Shown: piece after piece, positions 25,814-34,952 of the stretch | Position numbering within the stretch: the first letter of the stretch is position 1 | Layout of the letters: each line of letters begins with the position of its first letter | The notes under the pieces: model-generated | Told to the model about the DNA's origin: nothing | Database searches by the model: none | Seen by the model: only the letters and a program-made list of their open reading frames with translations | Assembly: GCA_902780025.1 (NCBI GenBank) | Contig: CACZDV010000010.1 | Span: 1 to 64,000, forward strand | Source: an uncultured Prevotellaceae bacterium | GTDB taxonomy: Bacteria > Bacteroidota > Bacteroidia > Bacteroidales > Bacteroidaceae | Reading direction: 5' to 3' | Length of the DNA stretch: 64,000 bases | Position numbers and translations under genes: made by a program

Positions 25814-27172
25814 ATGATTACCAAGATTTATAAAAGCATATTCACACTCTGCGCTATGTGTCTTCTCTGTGGCATTAGTGTCAGCTGCTCCTCCGACGAA
25901 GACCCCTTCTTCACCGCAGGCGAGAACGACGCCCCGCGTATCCTGAACACCGATATCCCTGAGGGTAAGGATGGCGAACCGGGTGTCATCAAGACGATTG
26001 TACGCACAGAGAACTTCACTTTCGAGGTGATGGTCACACCCGTCCATCAAACTACCGTCACATGGTTCATCGATGGTGAACAAGTGGCCGAGGGACTCAC
26101 CATTGACGTGCCCGTGAAGACCGGTAACCACACGCTGAAGATTGTGGCCACCACTACGTCGGGCAAGACCACTTCGCGCACCTGTACCATCGTCGTACAG
26201 CCTGCTGCCGACGATCCCGTGCCTGCTGGTGATATCTACGAACGACTTGTCAAGCAGGGCTCCAAGGCCAAGCTTCACGGCACTTTCATGTCGAAGGTCA
26301 CTAAGGTCATTATCGGCGAAACCACCGTCGAGGCTACCTACAATGCCGATGACGACTGCGTGGAATACACCGTGCCCGAACTGCCCGACGGCACCTATCA
26401 GCTGATGGTCGGCGATGCCGAGGGCAACATCTTCGGTGGGGGACAAATTGAACTGAACGCCAACCCGCAGTACCCCGTCGTCGGCGAGAAGACACTTTGG
26501 GAGGGCGAGTTCAACGTCACCTGGGGCACACCCTTCGATGGTCTGAAGGAGACCATCCTCGACCTCGTCGGCGCTGGCGACGTGCTGCACGTCTATGTCA
26601 CAGGCAACGGACAGGGCTGTGCCGCTACCTCGTGGTGGCGTAACATCCTGACCGGTGTATCCGAAGACGATGAGCCTGGTGGCCGTGGCGACGTCAAGAT
26701 TGAAGGCGATATGACCCTCGACTACGTCCTCACCGAGAAGTCCATCCAACTGCTGACCGAGCAGGATGGCATGCTCATCGTCGGCGACGGATATACCGTC
26801 CTGAAGATTACCATCGACCAGACCACTCAGTCTTCCGAGACTACCCTTTGGGAGGGTGAGGCCAGCGTTACCTGGGACAAGCCCTTCGACGCACTGAAGG
26901 AGACCATCCTTGATTATGTAAGTGCAGGTCAAACTCTGCGCGTCTATGTCGAGGGCGACGGTCAGGGCTGTGCTGCTACATCATGGTGGCGCAATATCTT
27001 GAACGGTGTCTCTGAGGACGATGTGCCTGGCGGTCGTGGCGACTTCATAATCAGCGGCGAACAAGTGCTGGAGTACGAGCTTACCGACAAGTCCATAGAG
27101 TTACTGACCGAGCAAAATGGCATGCTGGTCGTGGGCAATGGCTTCACGGTTAAGAAGATTACCGTACAATAA
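25814..27172 (+). CDS. Surface glycan-binding lipoprotein (SusE-position) with a duplicated C-terminal domain
   Basis: A lipobox is present in GISVSCSSDE. An Ig-like domain (about 55-135, ending TCTIVVQ) and an IPT/TIG-like domain (about 140-215) are followed by two near-identical modules. Both start TLWEGE and contain GQGCAATSWWRNIL, GVSEDD.PGGRGD and LLTEQ.GML. They span 26492-26817 and 26843-27169, 117 codons apart. The exposed Trp pair and the position after SusD suggest glycan binding at the cell surface. I do not know a named family for the repeated module; binding is inference. Confidence 0.8.
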   Translation: MITKIYKSIFTLCAMCLLCGISVSCSSDEDPFFTAGENDAPRILNTDIPEGKDGEPGVIKTIVRTENFTFEVMVTPVHQTTVTWFIDGEQVAEGLTIDVPVKTGNHTLKIVATTTSGKTTSRTCTIVVQPAADDPVPAGDIYERLVKQGSKAKLHGTFMSKVTKVIIGETTVEATYNADDDCVEYTVPELPDGTYQLMVGDAEGNIFGGGQIELNANPQYPVVGEKTLWEGEFNVTWGTPFDGLKETILDLVGAGDVLHVYVTGNGQGCAATSWWRNILTGVSEDDEPGGRGDVKIEGDMTLDYVLTEKSIQLLTEQDGMLIVGDGYTVLKITIDQTTQSSETTLWEGEASVTWDKPFDALKETILDYVSAGQTLRVYVEGDGQGCAATSWWRNILNGVSEDDVPGGRGDFIISGEQVLEYELTDKSIELLTEQNGMLVVGNGFTVKKITVQ

Positions 27173-27181
27173 AGAACGACG

Positions 27182-29470
27182 ATGAAGAAAGCTTTTCTGT
27201 CTATAATGCTTGTCTTGGCTACCTGCTCCGTGCAGGCGGCCAAGACTTTAAATGACCTGACGCTGGAGGAGAAGATTGGTCAGATGATGCAGCTGGTCAC
27301 CGACCTCTTCGGCACCAACGACGCGCAGGGCGTGTTCCACATCGACCGTGCCAAGGCCGACACGTTGTTCAGTAAGTATAAGATAGGTTCTATCCTGAAT
27401 GCTCCTAACACCTGTGCGCCGACTGCCAAGCAGTGGGAGGAGATTATTGCCGACATTCAGCAGCTCTCGATGAAGCACATCGGCATTCCCTGTGTCTTCG
27501 GCCTCGACCAGAACCACGGCTCGACCTACACGCAGGGCGGTACGCTGTTTCCGCAGAACATCAACGTGGCGGCTACCTTCAACCGCGACATTGCCCGCAA
27601 GAGTGCTGAGGCGACGGCCTACGAGACCAGGGCCGTCAGTGTACCCTGGACCTTCAGTCCCACCATCGACCTGGGCCGCGACGCCCGCTGGCCCCGTATC
27701 TGGGAGAACTTCGGCGAGGACTGCTATTTGAGTGCTGAGATGGGACGTGAGCAGGTGCTCGGTTTTCAGGGCAGCGACCCTCAACACATTGACCAGCAGC
27801 ACGTTGCCGTCTCGCTGAAGCACTTCATGGGCTACGGTACCCCTTGGACGGGAAAGGACCGCACACCGGCCTACATCGCTCCCTCGCAACTGCGTGAGAA
27901 GCACTTCGCCCCGTTCCTTGCCTCGCTCCGCGAGGGGGCTGCCTCGGTAATGGTCAACTCGGCTTCCGTCAACGGGATGCCCGTGCATGCCAACCGTGAA
28001 CTGCTGACCACGTGGCTGAAGGAACAGACGGGCTGGGACGGTGTCATCATCACCGACTGGGCCGACATCAACAACCTCTATACCCGCGAGATGGTGGCCC
28101 GCGACAAGAAGGACGCCCTCCGCATCGCCATCAACGCCGGCATCGACATGATTATGGAGCCTTACAGCGTGGATGCCTGCATCCTGCTGAAGGAACTGGT
28201 CGAGGAAGGAAAGATTCCCATGAGCCGCATCGACGATGCTGTCAGCCGCATCCTGCGGATGAAGGAACGGTTGGGACTCTATGAGCACCCCACGCAGCGA
28301 CTCAAGGACTACCCGAAGTTCGGCGGCAGCGAGTTTGCCAAGCTGGCCCTCGACGGTGCCGTCGAGAGCATGGTGCTGCTGAAGAACGAAGGCAACATCC
28401 TGCCCATCGCACCTCGTACCTCGAACCTCGCACCTCGGATTCTCGTCACCGGCCCCAACGCCAACCAGATGCGCTGTCTGAACGGTGGTTGGAGCTACAC
28501 GTGGCAGGGACACCGCACCGACGAGTTCGCCCAGCATTACAACACCATCTACGAGGCCCTCTGCAACGAGTACGGTCAGCAGAACGTTGTGCTCTGTCAG
28601 GGTGTCACCTATAACGAGAAGGGTAAGTACTGGGAGGAGAATCAGCCTGACATCGAGGCTGCCGTGAAGGCTGCTGCGGATGTCGACGTCATCATCGCCT
28701 GCATCGGCGAGAACTCCTATACCGAGACGCCGGGTAACCTGACCGACCTGACCCTCTCAGAGAACCAGCGTAACCTCGTCAAGGCACTCGCCAAGACGGG
28801 CAAGCCCGTTGTCCTCGTCCTCAACGAGGGCCGTCCGCGTATCATCAGCGACATCGTGCCCCTGGCTCAGGCGGTGGTCGACATCCTACTGCCGGGCAAC
28901 TACGGCGGCGATGCCCTCGCCGGACTGCTGTCGGGACGCTACAACTTCTCGGGCCGTCTGCCCTATACCTATCCCAGTGAAATCAACTCGCTGGCCAACT
29001 ACGACTTCAAGAAGAGTGAGGAGTCAGGAACGATGGAGGGTGCCTACGACTACAACGCCCGCATCACCCTGCAGTGGGGTTTCGGCTATGGACTCAGCTA
29101 CACCAACTTCGCCTATAGCAACCTGCGTGTCGACCGCCAGCACTTCACGAAGGACGACGTGCTCACCGTCAGCGTCGACGTCACCAACAACGGCACCCGG
29201 GCCGGTAAGGAGAGTGTGCTGCTCTACTCCAGCGACCTCATTGCCTCGATGGTGCCCGACGGTCGCCGTCTGCGCCAGTTCGAGAAGATTGAGCTGCAGC
29301 CTCAGGAGAAGCGCACCGTCACCTTCCGTCTGCCCGCCAGCGACCTGGCCTTCGTAGGCTACGACGGCCGTTGGACGCTCGAAGAGGGCGACTTCCAACT
29401 GACCGTCGATAAGCTTTCCACGAAGGTCGTCTGCGACCGTACCTATACGTGGGAAACGCCTAACAGATAG
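27182..29470 (+). CDS. GH3 beta-glucosidase, secreted
   Basis: This exo-acting enzyme would release glucose from the cello- or mixed-linkage oligosaccharides made by the GH5. A signal peptide ([20 protein letters not shown]) is followed by the GH3 barrel ([28 protein letters not shown]) with the nucleophile Asp in [10 protein letters not shown]. Next come the second domain ([22 protein letters not shown]) and a fibronectin-like C-terminal domain ([12 protein letters not shown] onward). It is 762 residues, normal for the class. A 7-bp repeat at 28411-28438 encodes [10 protein letters not shown] in the loop before LVTG. It is the last gene of the operon. Confidence 0.94.
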   Translation: MKKAFLSIMLVLATCSVQAAKTLNDLTLEEKIGQMMQLVTDLFGTNDAQGVFHIDRAKADTLFSKYKIGSILNAPNTCAPTAKQWEEIIADIQQLSMKHIGIPCVFGLDQNHGSTYTQGGTLFPQNINVAATFNRDIARKSAEATAYETRAVSVPWTFSPTIDLGRDARWPRIWENFGEDCYLSAEMGREQVLGFQGSDPQHIDQQHVAVSLKHFMGYGTPWTGKDRTPAYIAPSQLREKHFAPFLASLREGAASVMVNSASVNGMPVHANRELLTTWLKEQTGWDGVIITDWADINNLYTREMVARDKKDALRIAINAGIDMIMEPYSVDACILLKELVEEGKIPMSRIDDAVSRILRMKERLGLYEHPTQRLKDYPKFGGSEFAKLALDGAVESMVLLKNEGNILPIAPRTSNLAPRILVTGPNANQMRCLNGGWSYTWQGHRTDEFAQHYNTIYEALCNEYGQQNVVLCQGVTYNEKGKYWEENQPDIEAAVKAAADVDVIIACIGENSYTETPGNLTDLTLSENQRNLVKALAKTGKPVVLVLNEGRPRIISDIVPLAQAVVDILLPGNYGGDALAGLLSGRYNFSGRLPYTYPSEINSLANYDFKKSEESGTMEGAYDYNARITLQWGFGYGLSYTNFAYSNLRVDRQHFTKDDVLTVSVDVTNNGTRAGKESVLLYSSDLIASMVPDGRRLRQFEKIELQPQEKRTVTFRLPASDLAFVGYDGRWTLEEGDFQLTVDKLSTKVVCDRTYTWETPNR
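28411..28438 (+). repeat. Four 7-bp repeat units inside the GH3 gene
   Basis: ACCTCGT, ACCTCGA, ACCTCGC and ACCTCGG run in tandem and encode PRTSNLAPR, an addition to a loop where related GH3 enzymes have a few residues. Confidence 0.85.
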
Positions 29471-29492
29471 GCAAATAGAATATTCTCAGAGG

Positions 29493-30539
29493 TTAACGGC
29501 CTCGTGAGCCTCCGAAGTGTCCGTGGCTGTTAGAACTGCCGCCAGAGGGACGGCTGCCACTACCGACGGAACGACTGCTGCCGCCAGAGGGACGACTGCT
29601 CATGCTGCCGCTGGAGTGTCCGATGGAACGAGAAGGTGCGCTGCTGGAGCTGCCCATCGAAGAACGTGAGGGAGTGCTGCTGGAACCACTGCCAAATGAA
29701 CGGCTGGGACGTTCGCTGCCACTGCCTACTGTGCTGCGGTTAGGACGCTCGGTGCTGGTGCCGCTTCCCACTGTGCTGCGGTTAGGGCGCTCGGTGCTGG
29801 TGCCGCTTCCAATTGTGCTGCGGCTGGGACGCTCAGTATTGCCACGTTCCATCGTTCCGCGGTTGGGACGATCGTTGCCGTTGCCGAAGCGTCCGCTCTC
29901 CATCGTGCTGCGGTTGGGACGGTCGTTACCTCTGCCGAAACCGCGGTTGTCGTTGCGGTCGCGCCCGGTAATCCGTGTGGAACTGCCGCTGCCGCGAACA
30001 CCACGATAGTCGCCACGATCGAAGCTATTGCGCATACCGAAGTGCTGACGGCCCTGCGGAACAGCGGGACGGAAGTGATTGTCGCGACCGTGATAGTAGC
30101 TGCGTCCGCCGTTCATGTGCCAGGCATGGCCGCCACGGTAGGTGGCATAGAAGTGGGGACGGCCGAAGTAGAAGTAGTCACGGTGCGGATAGCGGGCATA
30201 GATGGCGAAGTGCCAGTAGCCGGCATCCCAATAGAGCGGGCGGTAGAAATAGGTGGCGGCGCGGAATGCTTCCCACTGCCAAGAGTAGAGGATGTAGCTC
30301 AAGTCGAGGTTGCGGCGCTCCCAATAGGTGCCGAACACGTCGTTATAGCTGGTGACGCTCATCAGGTAGTCGAGGTTGATTTCGTAGGCAGCCTCGTACT
30401 GTGCATCGGTAAGATTCAGCTCATAGGCCATCTTATCCGTCAGGAACAGCGCCTCGTTGCGGGCCTGCTCGTAGCTCATTGCACTTGCCGACACGGTGGC
30501 GGTCAGCATCATCATCAGTGCGAATATCATCTTTTTCAT
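29493..30539 (-). CDS. Secreted low-complexity Ser/Gly/Arg-rich protein
   Basis: A signal peptide (MKKMIFALMMMLTATVSASA) precedes a conserved-looking domain (about 22-165) rich in Tyr, Trp and His, including TDAQYEAAYEINLDYL, YILYSWQWEAFRAATYFY and FAIYARYPHRDYFYFGR. The rest (about 166-348) is basic and of low complexity, with 14-residue repeats of the form ERPNRSTVGSGTST. I believe similar proteins occur in other Bacteroidales, but I know no function. The repeat region is prone to length variation. It converges on the GH3 gene, 22 bp away, and probably is not part of that locus. Confidence 0.75.
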   Translation of the reverse strand: MKKMIFALMMMLTATVSASAMSYEQARNEALFLTDKMAYELNLTDAQYEAAYEINLDYLMSVTSYNDVFGTYWERRNLDLSYILYSWQWEAFRAATYFYRPLYWDAGYWHFAIYARYPHRDYFYFGRPHFYATYRGGHAWHMNGGRSYYHGRDNHFRPAVPQGRQHFGMRNSFDRGDYRGVRGSGSSTRITGRDRNDNRGFGRGNDRPNRSTMESGRFGNGNDRPNRGTMERGNTERPSRSTIGSGTSTERPNRSTVGSGTSTERPNRSTVGSGSERPSRSFGSGSSSTPSRSSMGSSSSAPSRSIGHSSGSMSSRPSGGSSRSVGSGSRPSGGSSNSHGHFGGSRGR

Positions 30540-30619
30540 AATCGTAATGTTTTTATCGGTTCGACATTTTTATTTCTTTTCACGGTGCAAAGAAACAACA
30601 AAAACCGGACCTCTGCAAA

Positions 30620-30650
30620 GGATTTTCCCTAAATGCAAGGGGGAAAATCC
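30620..30650. repeat. Perfect 10-bp inverted repeat between two divergent genes
   Basis: GGATTTTCCC (30620-30629) and GGGAAAATCC (30641-30650) are separated by 11 bp. There is no T-run, so an operator or RNA hairpin is more likely than a terminator. Confidence 0.5.
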
Positions 30651-30711
30651 CTATACCTTGCAAACTTCTTCATTTTTCGCTCAATAATTTGGCTGAAAGG
30701 AAAAAAAGTAC

Positions 30712-30719
30712 TACTTTTG
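30712..30719 (+). promoter_or_regulatory. -7 promoter element for the DUF4488-like gene
   Basis: TACTTTTG ends 8 bp before the ATG at 30728. The longer frame from 30689 would start upstream of the promoter and is rejected. Confidence 0.6.
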
Positions 30720-30727
30720 CACACAAG

Positions 30728-31195
30728 ATGAAGAATAGACTCCTATTTGTATTCATGCTTGGCCTGGGGCTGACGGCCTGCGAGGTGCGTGTCTCGGAGA
30801 ATGGCGACTTTGACGGACTGTGGCAGCTGGCAACCATCGACTCGATAGGCAACGGACGTTCTGTCGATATGCGCAGTTCGGGCGAATACTGGGCCGTGCA
30901 GGTGCATCTGCTTGAGGTGCGCAATTCGAAGAAAGCCCACGGCAACCTGCTCTTTCGCTTCAGTTTCGAGAATGATTCACTAAAGCTCCGCCCACCTTAT
31001 TATGATGAGAGTGGCGAGGGTGGAGCGAACTTGGATGAGTTGCAGCAGAAGGTCAGCGAACATGCCGTTGCAGCACAGCGCCTCAGTCCCTACGGTATTG
31101 ACCGTCAGGACCAGTCATATCGCATTCATACGCTCAATAGCAGCCGTATGGTGCTTGAAAAAGAGGATGTAATACTGAGTTTCCGTAAGTATTAG
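30728..31195 (+). CDS. Small lipoprotein, lipocalin-like (DUF4488-like)
   Basis: The N-terminus MKNRLLFVFMLGLGLTACEV carries a lipobox with Cys18. The mature part is about 138 residues of strands (FDGLWQLATIDSIGNG, YWAVQVHLLEV, NLLFRFSFENDSLKL) ending in MVLEKEDVILSFRKY. The layout 'G.W...' then a final '...L.L...F.RK' resembles the lipocalin-like DUF4488 families common in Bacteroidales. No ligand is known. Its stop overlaps the convergent sugar-transferase stop by 4 bp. Confidence 0.7.
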   Translation: MKNRLLFVFMLGLGLTACEVRVSENGDFDGLWQLATIDSIGNGRSVDMRSSGEYWAVQVHLLEVRNSKKAHGNLLFRFSFENDSLKLRPPYYDESGEGGANLDELQQKVSEHAVAAQRLSPYGIDRQDQSYRIHTLNSSRMVLEKEDVILSFRKY

Positions 31196-31821
31196 AAGAC
31201 CTTGCCGAAGGCGATTCTGGCAAATGTCAGACCCAGAATCTTGAAGTCGAGTGCCCACGAGCGGTTCTCCAGATAGTAAAGGTCCATCTCCAACCGCTTC
31301 AGCATCTTCTCCATCGTGTCCGTATAACCGTTATACAGCGTTGCCATCGACGTGATGCCTGGACGTATCTGGTACAGGTACTGGTAGCGCTCGTCGTGCT
31401 CCATAATCTGGTCGATGAAGAACTTACGCTCAGGACGCGGACCTACGAACGACATCTCACCCTTGAAGACGTTCCAGAACTGCGGCAGCTCGTCCAGGTG
31501 GTGGGCACGGAGGAAACGGCCTGCTTTCGTCAGGCGGTCGTCATCGTCGGTGTCGCAAAGCTCAGGCCCCTTCTTCTCGGCATCGACCACCATGCTACGG
31601 AACTTGTAGATATAGAACGGGCGTCCGAAGCGGCCTATGCGCTCCTGCTTGTAGATGACAGGACCATTTTTCTCGCGCTTGATGGCAATATAGCAGAACA
31701 GGAAGAGCGGTGAGAAGAGTATCAGACAGATGAGCGAAACCAACAGGTCGAACACACGCTTGACGTTGCGTTCAAAACCGTTCATTCCGTCGATTACGTA
31801 TCCACTCTTGTGAACTGTCAT
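31192..31821 (-). CDS. Initiating sugar transferase (undecaprenyl-phosphate glycosyl-1-phosphate transferase)
   Basis: This membrane enzyme transfers a sugar-1-phosphate to undecaprenyl phosphate, the first step of repeat-unit synthesis. It has the single re-entrant hydrophobic segment RVFDLLVSLICLILFSPLFL and the catalytic core GPVIYKQERIGRFGRPFYIYKFRSM. The R..HLDELPQFWNVFKGEMSFVGPRPE motif follows. At 209 residues it is the short, PglC-like form without the multi-span N-terminal domain of WcaJ. It is the most downstream gene of the leftward exopolysaccharide locus, with its own promoter and a 116-nt leader. Confidence 0.93.
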   Translation of the reverse strand: MTVHKSGYVIDGMNGFERNVKRVFDLLVSLICLILFSPLFLFCYIAIKREKNGPVIYKQERIGRFGRPFYIYKFRSMVVDAEKKGPELCDTDDDDRLTKAGRFLRAHHLDELPQFWNVFKGEMSFVGPRPERKFFIDQIMEHDERYQYLYQIRPGITSMATLYNGYTDTMEKMLKRLEMDLYYLENRSWALDFKILGLTFARIAFGKVF

Positions 31822-31864
31822 ATATGTTGTTTTCGAAGTATTATTCAGTTTGTTTATACTACTA

Positions 31865-31880
31865 ACGGCACTCGTGCCGT
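31865..31880. promoter_or_regulatory. Hairpin in the leader of the sugar-transferase mRNA
   Basis: ACGGCAC (31865-31871) and GTGCCGT (31874-31880) form a 7-bp stem with a 2-nt loop. The T-run follows on the plus strand, so it would terminate rightward transcripts. In the leftward mRNA it is a stable leader hairpin about 45 nt before the start codon. Confidence 0.5.
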
Positions 31881-31940
31881 TTTATTGCAGTTATCAGCAA
31901 TTTTTTTTCAAGAAAAGTGCATTTTCCTGCAAAGCGGGTG

Positions 31941-31948
31941 CAAAGGTA
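31941..31948 (-). promoter_or_regulatory. -7 promoter element for the sugar-transferase gene
   Basis: TACCTTTG on the minus strand, 119 bp before the start codon. A two-unit ATTGAGA repeat lies behind it (31958-31971). Confidence 0.6.
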
Positions 31949-32042
31949 CAAATAAAAATTGAGAATTGAGACGATGGAAATGATATTTTTTTTCTTGTGC
32001 GCGTTTTTCAATGGTAAATAAAAGAATAATTCATCTCAAATG

Positions 32043-32864
32043 TCAGGGTATTGTTCGCAGCAAATGCTTGTAGATAAAACTGCGCAAGCAGTTGGGCAGC
32101 AAGCGAATAAAGAACCGCTGCAAGATGTTTCGCACAAGACGGTAAGTGGAAATGTAACCTGTTTCACGCAGTTTCTTGAGAAACAAAATTTCGTTGCGGG
32201 CATAGGTCAGACCGCCCCGGCGCCTGATCATCTCTGGAGAGCGGCGGAAGAGCAGTAACGACTGCTGCAGATTGTGGAAACGATGCCCACCCTGCAACAT
32301 CCTAACCCATAGATAATAGTCTTCAAAGAGGTAACAGGGCTGGTAACCACCAGCCTTGATGACCGCCTGCCGACGGAACATGACCACGGGGTGGTTAATC
32401 GGGTTACGCTTCTTTCCGAACAGGAAGATATCGTGGTGCTGTTCAGGCAAGTTACGTATGCCGACAACGTTCGAGGGTTCATGGTCGAACTCCGTAATCC
32501 AGGCGCTGAGCACGTCGACTTCAGGATGCTGTTGCATGAAGGCCAGTTGCACCTGGAAACGGTCGGGGGTGGAGATGTCGTCGGTATCCATACGGGCAAC
32601 GAGGTCGTAGGAGCAGGCCTCCAATCCCTTGTTCAGGGCGACACCCAGCCCCTGGTTCGTGGGCAGCACCACGCGCCTTAGTTGCGGGAACCGTTGCTCT
32701 TCACGGCTGATGGCTTCGTACAAAGAAGGTGTCAGCGGCCCGTCCTCCACCAGGATAATCTCCGTGGGAGCAACTGACTGCTGATAGATGCTATCGAAGC
32801 TCTGACGCAAGTATTCAGGCTTCTCTTTATGATAGACAGACATCAGTACGGAAAAGTCCACCAT
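32043..32864 (-). CDS. GT2 family glycosyltransferase
   Basis: The GT-A fold begins FSVLMSVYHKEKPEYLRQSF. The nucleotide-sugar site is EIILVEDGPLT, the metal-binding motif is ARMDTDDISTPDRF, and a catalytic-region FEDYYLWVRM follows. It resembles the AmsE-like branch of exopolysaccharide glycosyltransferases. At 273 residues it has no membrane helix and acts at the cytoplasmic face. It has its own -7 element (32903-32910). The donor and acceptor sugars are unknown. Confidence 0.9.
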   Translation of the reverse strand: MVDFSVLMSVYHKEKPEYLRQSFDSIYQQSVAPTEIILVEDGPLTPSLYEAISREEQRFPQLRRVVLPTNQGLGVALNKGLEACSYDLVARMDTDDISTPDRFQVQLAFMQQHPEVDVLSAWITEFDHEPSNVVGIRNLPEQHHDIFLFGKKRNPINHPVVMFRRQAVIKAGGYQPCYLFEDYYLWVRMLQGGHRFHNLQQSLLLFRRSPEMIRRRGGLTYARNEILFLKKLRETGYISTYRLVRNILQRFFIRLLPNCLRSFIYKHLLRTIP

Positions 32865-32902
32865 GTCTCTATTCTTCTTCTTTGTTTACCAGTTAGTGGC
32901 TG

Positions 32903-32910
32903 CAAAGGTA
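32903..32910 (-). promoter_or_regulatory. -7 promoter element for the GT2 gene
   Basis: TACCTTTG on the minus strand, 38 bp before the start codon. Confidence 0.6.
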
Positions 32911-32919
32911 CAACAAAAA

Positions 32920-32947
32920 AGTGAAAAGTGAAGAGTGAAGAGTGAAA
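32920..32947. repeat. Four 7-bp repeat units between two glycosyltransferase genes
   Basis: AGTGAAA, AGTGAAG, AGTGAAG and AGTGAAA run in tandem, the same family as the repeats at 8987 and inside the symporter gene. Confidence 0.85.
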
Positions 32948-32951
32948 AATT

Positions 32952-33827
32952 TTATTTTTTTACCTCTTCCCATGATTCAGGCACTGGCGAATGGGTACCC
33001 TTGATGTGCAACCACTTGTCGGGCGCAATGACCACCTTGTCGGAGTTCTCGTTAAGCCATGCTCCCCACCACGAGAACGAGGAGTTGGCAATGATGTTGT
33101 GGCGACAGAGCGACATAAGGTGGATATCCTGAACGCTGTCGGCGCCACGGTTCCAGTCGACATAGACGATGAGTTTGCCCTCTAACAGCGGGGCAATATG
33201 CTCGCGACACCATCTCAGGTCGTCGGAGAAGATGCAGAACAAGTCGCCGCCCACCCGCTGCTGTATGCGGCTGATGGCTTGCCGGTAGTAGTCCAGGTCG
33301 CAGATATCGTGGAACAGTTTGTCGTGGGTGTAGTCGCCACGCCGCACGTGGATGCCAATGCTGTTAGTGGCCTGCAGTCGCTGGGCGGTCTCGCGGTTAC
33401 GGTCGTCGAATTCTGGGAACCGGAAGGTCTGCAGGATGATGTCGCGGATGTCGCGGAAATACTCCTCGTGCTGCCAGTAGCCGTCGTAGTAGGTACTGCC
33501 CTCGCGTGTCAGCGCCGTCGGCTCCAGGGTGAGGTCGGGCCGCTCTTTGAGCATCGTCTTACGGACAGGCAGCAGGCGGCTGCCGATGCGCCACAACTGA
33601 AAGGTGGGGTATGGATATCCCACGCGGGCCACTTCACGCCAAGAGGCAGCCTCGTACTCAGCGCCAAACACCTTTCCTATCTCGAAACCCCGGTGCTTAC
33701 CGTAGCCCCGGAAACAATGGAGGTCTATCAGCACCCGTTCCTCAGGAAACCGTTGCTGCAACGACTTGTAGAGGGCAAACTGAAACATCTGGTTACCCAG
33801 GCCACCTAATATCTTTACGATTTTCAT
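32952..33827 (-). CDS. Alpha-1,2-fucosyltransferase (GT11)
   Basis: This would add fucose in alpha-1,2 linkage to the exopolysaccharide repeat unit. The GDP-fucose-binding N-terminus is MKIVKILGGLGNQMFQFALY. The GT11 hallmark HVRRGDY is present in SIGIHVRRGDYTHDK. IANSSFSWWGAWLN near the C-terminus is also diagnostic. The frame is open upstream, but the family begins at MKIVKI. Its ATG overlaps the acyltransferase stop (ATGA), indicating coupled translation. At 291 residues it has the usual length. Confidence 0.94.
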   Translation of the reverse strand: MKIVKILGGLGNQMFQFALYKSLQQRFPEERVLIDLHCFRGYGKHRGFEIGKVFGAEYEAASWREVARVGYPYPTFQLWRIGSRLLPVRKTMLKERPDLTLEPTALTREGSTYYDGYWQHEEYFRDIRDIILQTFRFPEFDDRNRETAQRLQATNSIGIHVRRGDYTHDKLFHDICDLDYYRQAISRIQQRVGGDLFCIFSDDLRWCREHIAPLLEGKLIVYVDWNRGADSVQDIHLMSLCRHNIIANSSFSWWGAWLNENSDKVVIAPDKWLHIKGTHSPVPESWEEVKK

Positions 33828-34876
33828 CTTTCTTGCTTTTGTTTCTTTAAGAATACCACACAGACTCCTGCGAGGGCATACACCATCCACCAGCCCTGTG
33901 CCGCCTGCTCTTCTATGATGGGGAGCACTTCAAGCTGGTCCATCGGCAGGCCATAGAGCAGGATGATGAGTAGCGTCACCACCTTGAAACACAGGAAGTG
34001 CCACGTCAGTATCGTCAACGTGTGGTTGCCGATGAAGTCCAGCACATGGGAGAGCCTGACCATCAGACGGCTGCCGGCTGCCAACAGCCACTGACACACT
34101 CCCCAGAGCATCCAGATGCCAGCCAACGCCGTCAGGATACAGGGAAGCAGGGTGGGCAATGTGGCATCCGTCATCTCATGGGGCAGCATCCATTCGCCGA
34201 CGGCAACAAGTGCTGCCAGCAGAATCACGGGGATAGGTCGTTTGATTCTGGTCAGAATCATGAACCTGTCCTCCTGACTCTCCATACCCGCAAAAAGGTG
34301 TCCCAGCGCCATGTACGTCCCTGCTAAGAACATCCGGAAGACGATACGCAGACCACCGATATAAGGCACCAGCAGCAGACAGGCAACACTCCCCGCCAGC
34401 AGGATGGCCACCGCCCACTTGCTGCCAGCCAGCCTGCGACAACCATAGAACAGCAGCGACGCACCGAAAAGCGTGTTTAAGAACCAGTAGGCACCCAGCA
34501 ACGGCTCGGCGCCGCTCATGGCAAACTGCTTCAGCACCGCCACCCCCATTTGCGGTAGCGTATAGGGAACGACGTCGCACAGAGGACCGTAGACGTGAAT
34601 AGCGCACAGCACGTTATGCAACAGCACCATCGGTATGCCATACTTCACGAAAGGCCACCATAGCCCGCGTAGCCGACGCTTGACAAATGTCAGCGCGTCA
34701 TTCAGGTACTTTTCCTTAAAACAGTACCCGCTGACATAGAAGAACAGCGGCACATGAAACATATAGATGTAATTACGTGCCCAATTCTCCAGTGGCAATG
34801 AATGACCTACCACCACCAGGATGATGGCCATTCCCTTGGCCATGCTGACAACAGGATTTCTATTTGGAACAACCAT
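33824..34876 (-). CDS. Acyltransferase family 3 (OatA/NodX-like) membrane protein
   Basis: This integral membrane enzyme probably O-acetylates the polysaccharide. The catalytic His-containing helix VVSMAKGMAIILVVVGHSL is followed by about nine more membrane segments, with the FHVPLFFYVSGYCF motif of the family. The frame is open to 35017. The -7 element at 34945-34952 lies inside that extension, so the start is set at the Met at 34876 (MVVPNRNPVV), giving 350 residues; the next Met at 34843 is an alternative. It forms a two-gene unit with the fucosyltransferase. Confidence 0.88.
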   Translation of the reverse strand: MVVPNRNPVVSMAKGMAIILVVVGHSLPLENWARNYIYMFHVPLFFYVSGYCFKEKYLNDALTFVKRRLRGLWWPFVKYGIPMVLLHNVLCAIHVYGPLCDVVPYTLPQMGVAVLKQFAMSGAEPLLGAYWFLNTLFGASLLFYGCRRLAGSKWAVAILLAGSVACLLLVPYIGGLRIVFRMFLAGTYMALGHLFAGMESQEDRFMILTRIKRPIPVILLAALVAVGEWMLPHEMTDATLPTLLPCILTALAGIWMLWGVCQWLLAAGSRLMVRLSHVLDFIGNHTLTILTWHFLCFKVVTLLIILLYGLPMDQLEVLPIIEEQAAQGWWMVYALAGVCVVFLKKQKQER

Positions 34877-34944
34877 CACCGGAGAACTATTCTGAGCTTT
34901 ACTTCTTTTTTCACAAGCTATTTCTTTTATGCTTTTGGTGCTGC

Positions 34945-34952
34945 AAAGATAG
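34945..34952 (-). promoter_or_regulatory. -7 promoter element for the acyltransferase-fucosyltransferase unit
   Basis: TATCTTTG on the minus strand, 68 bp before the chosen start. Confidence 0.6.
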
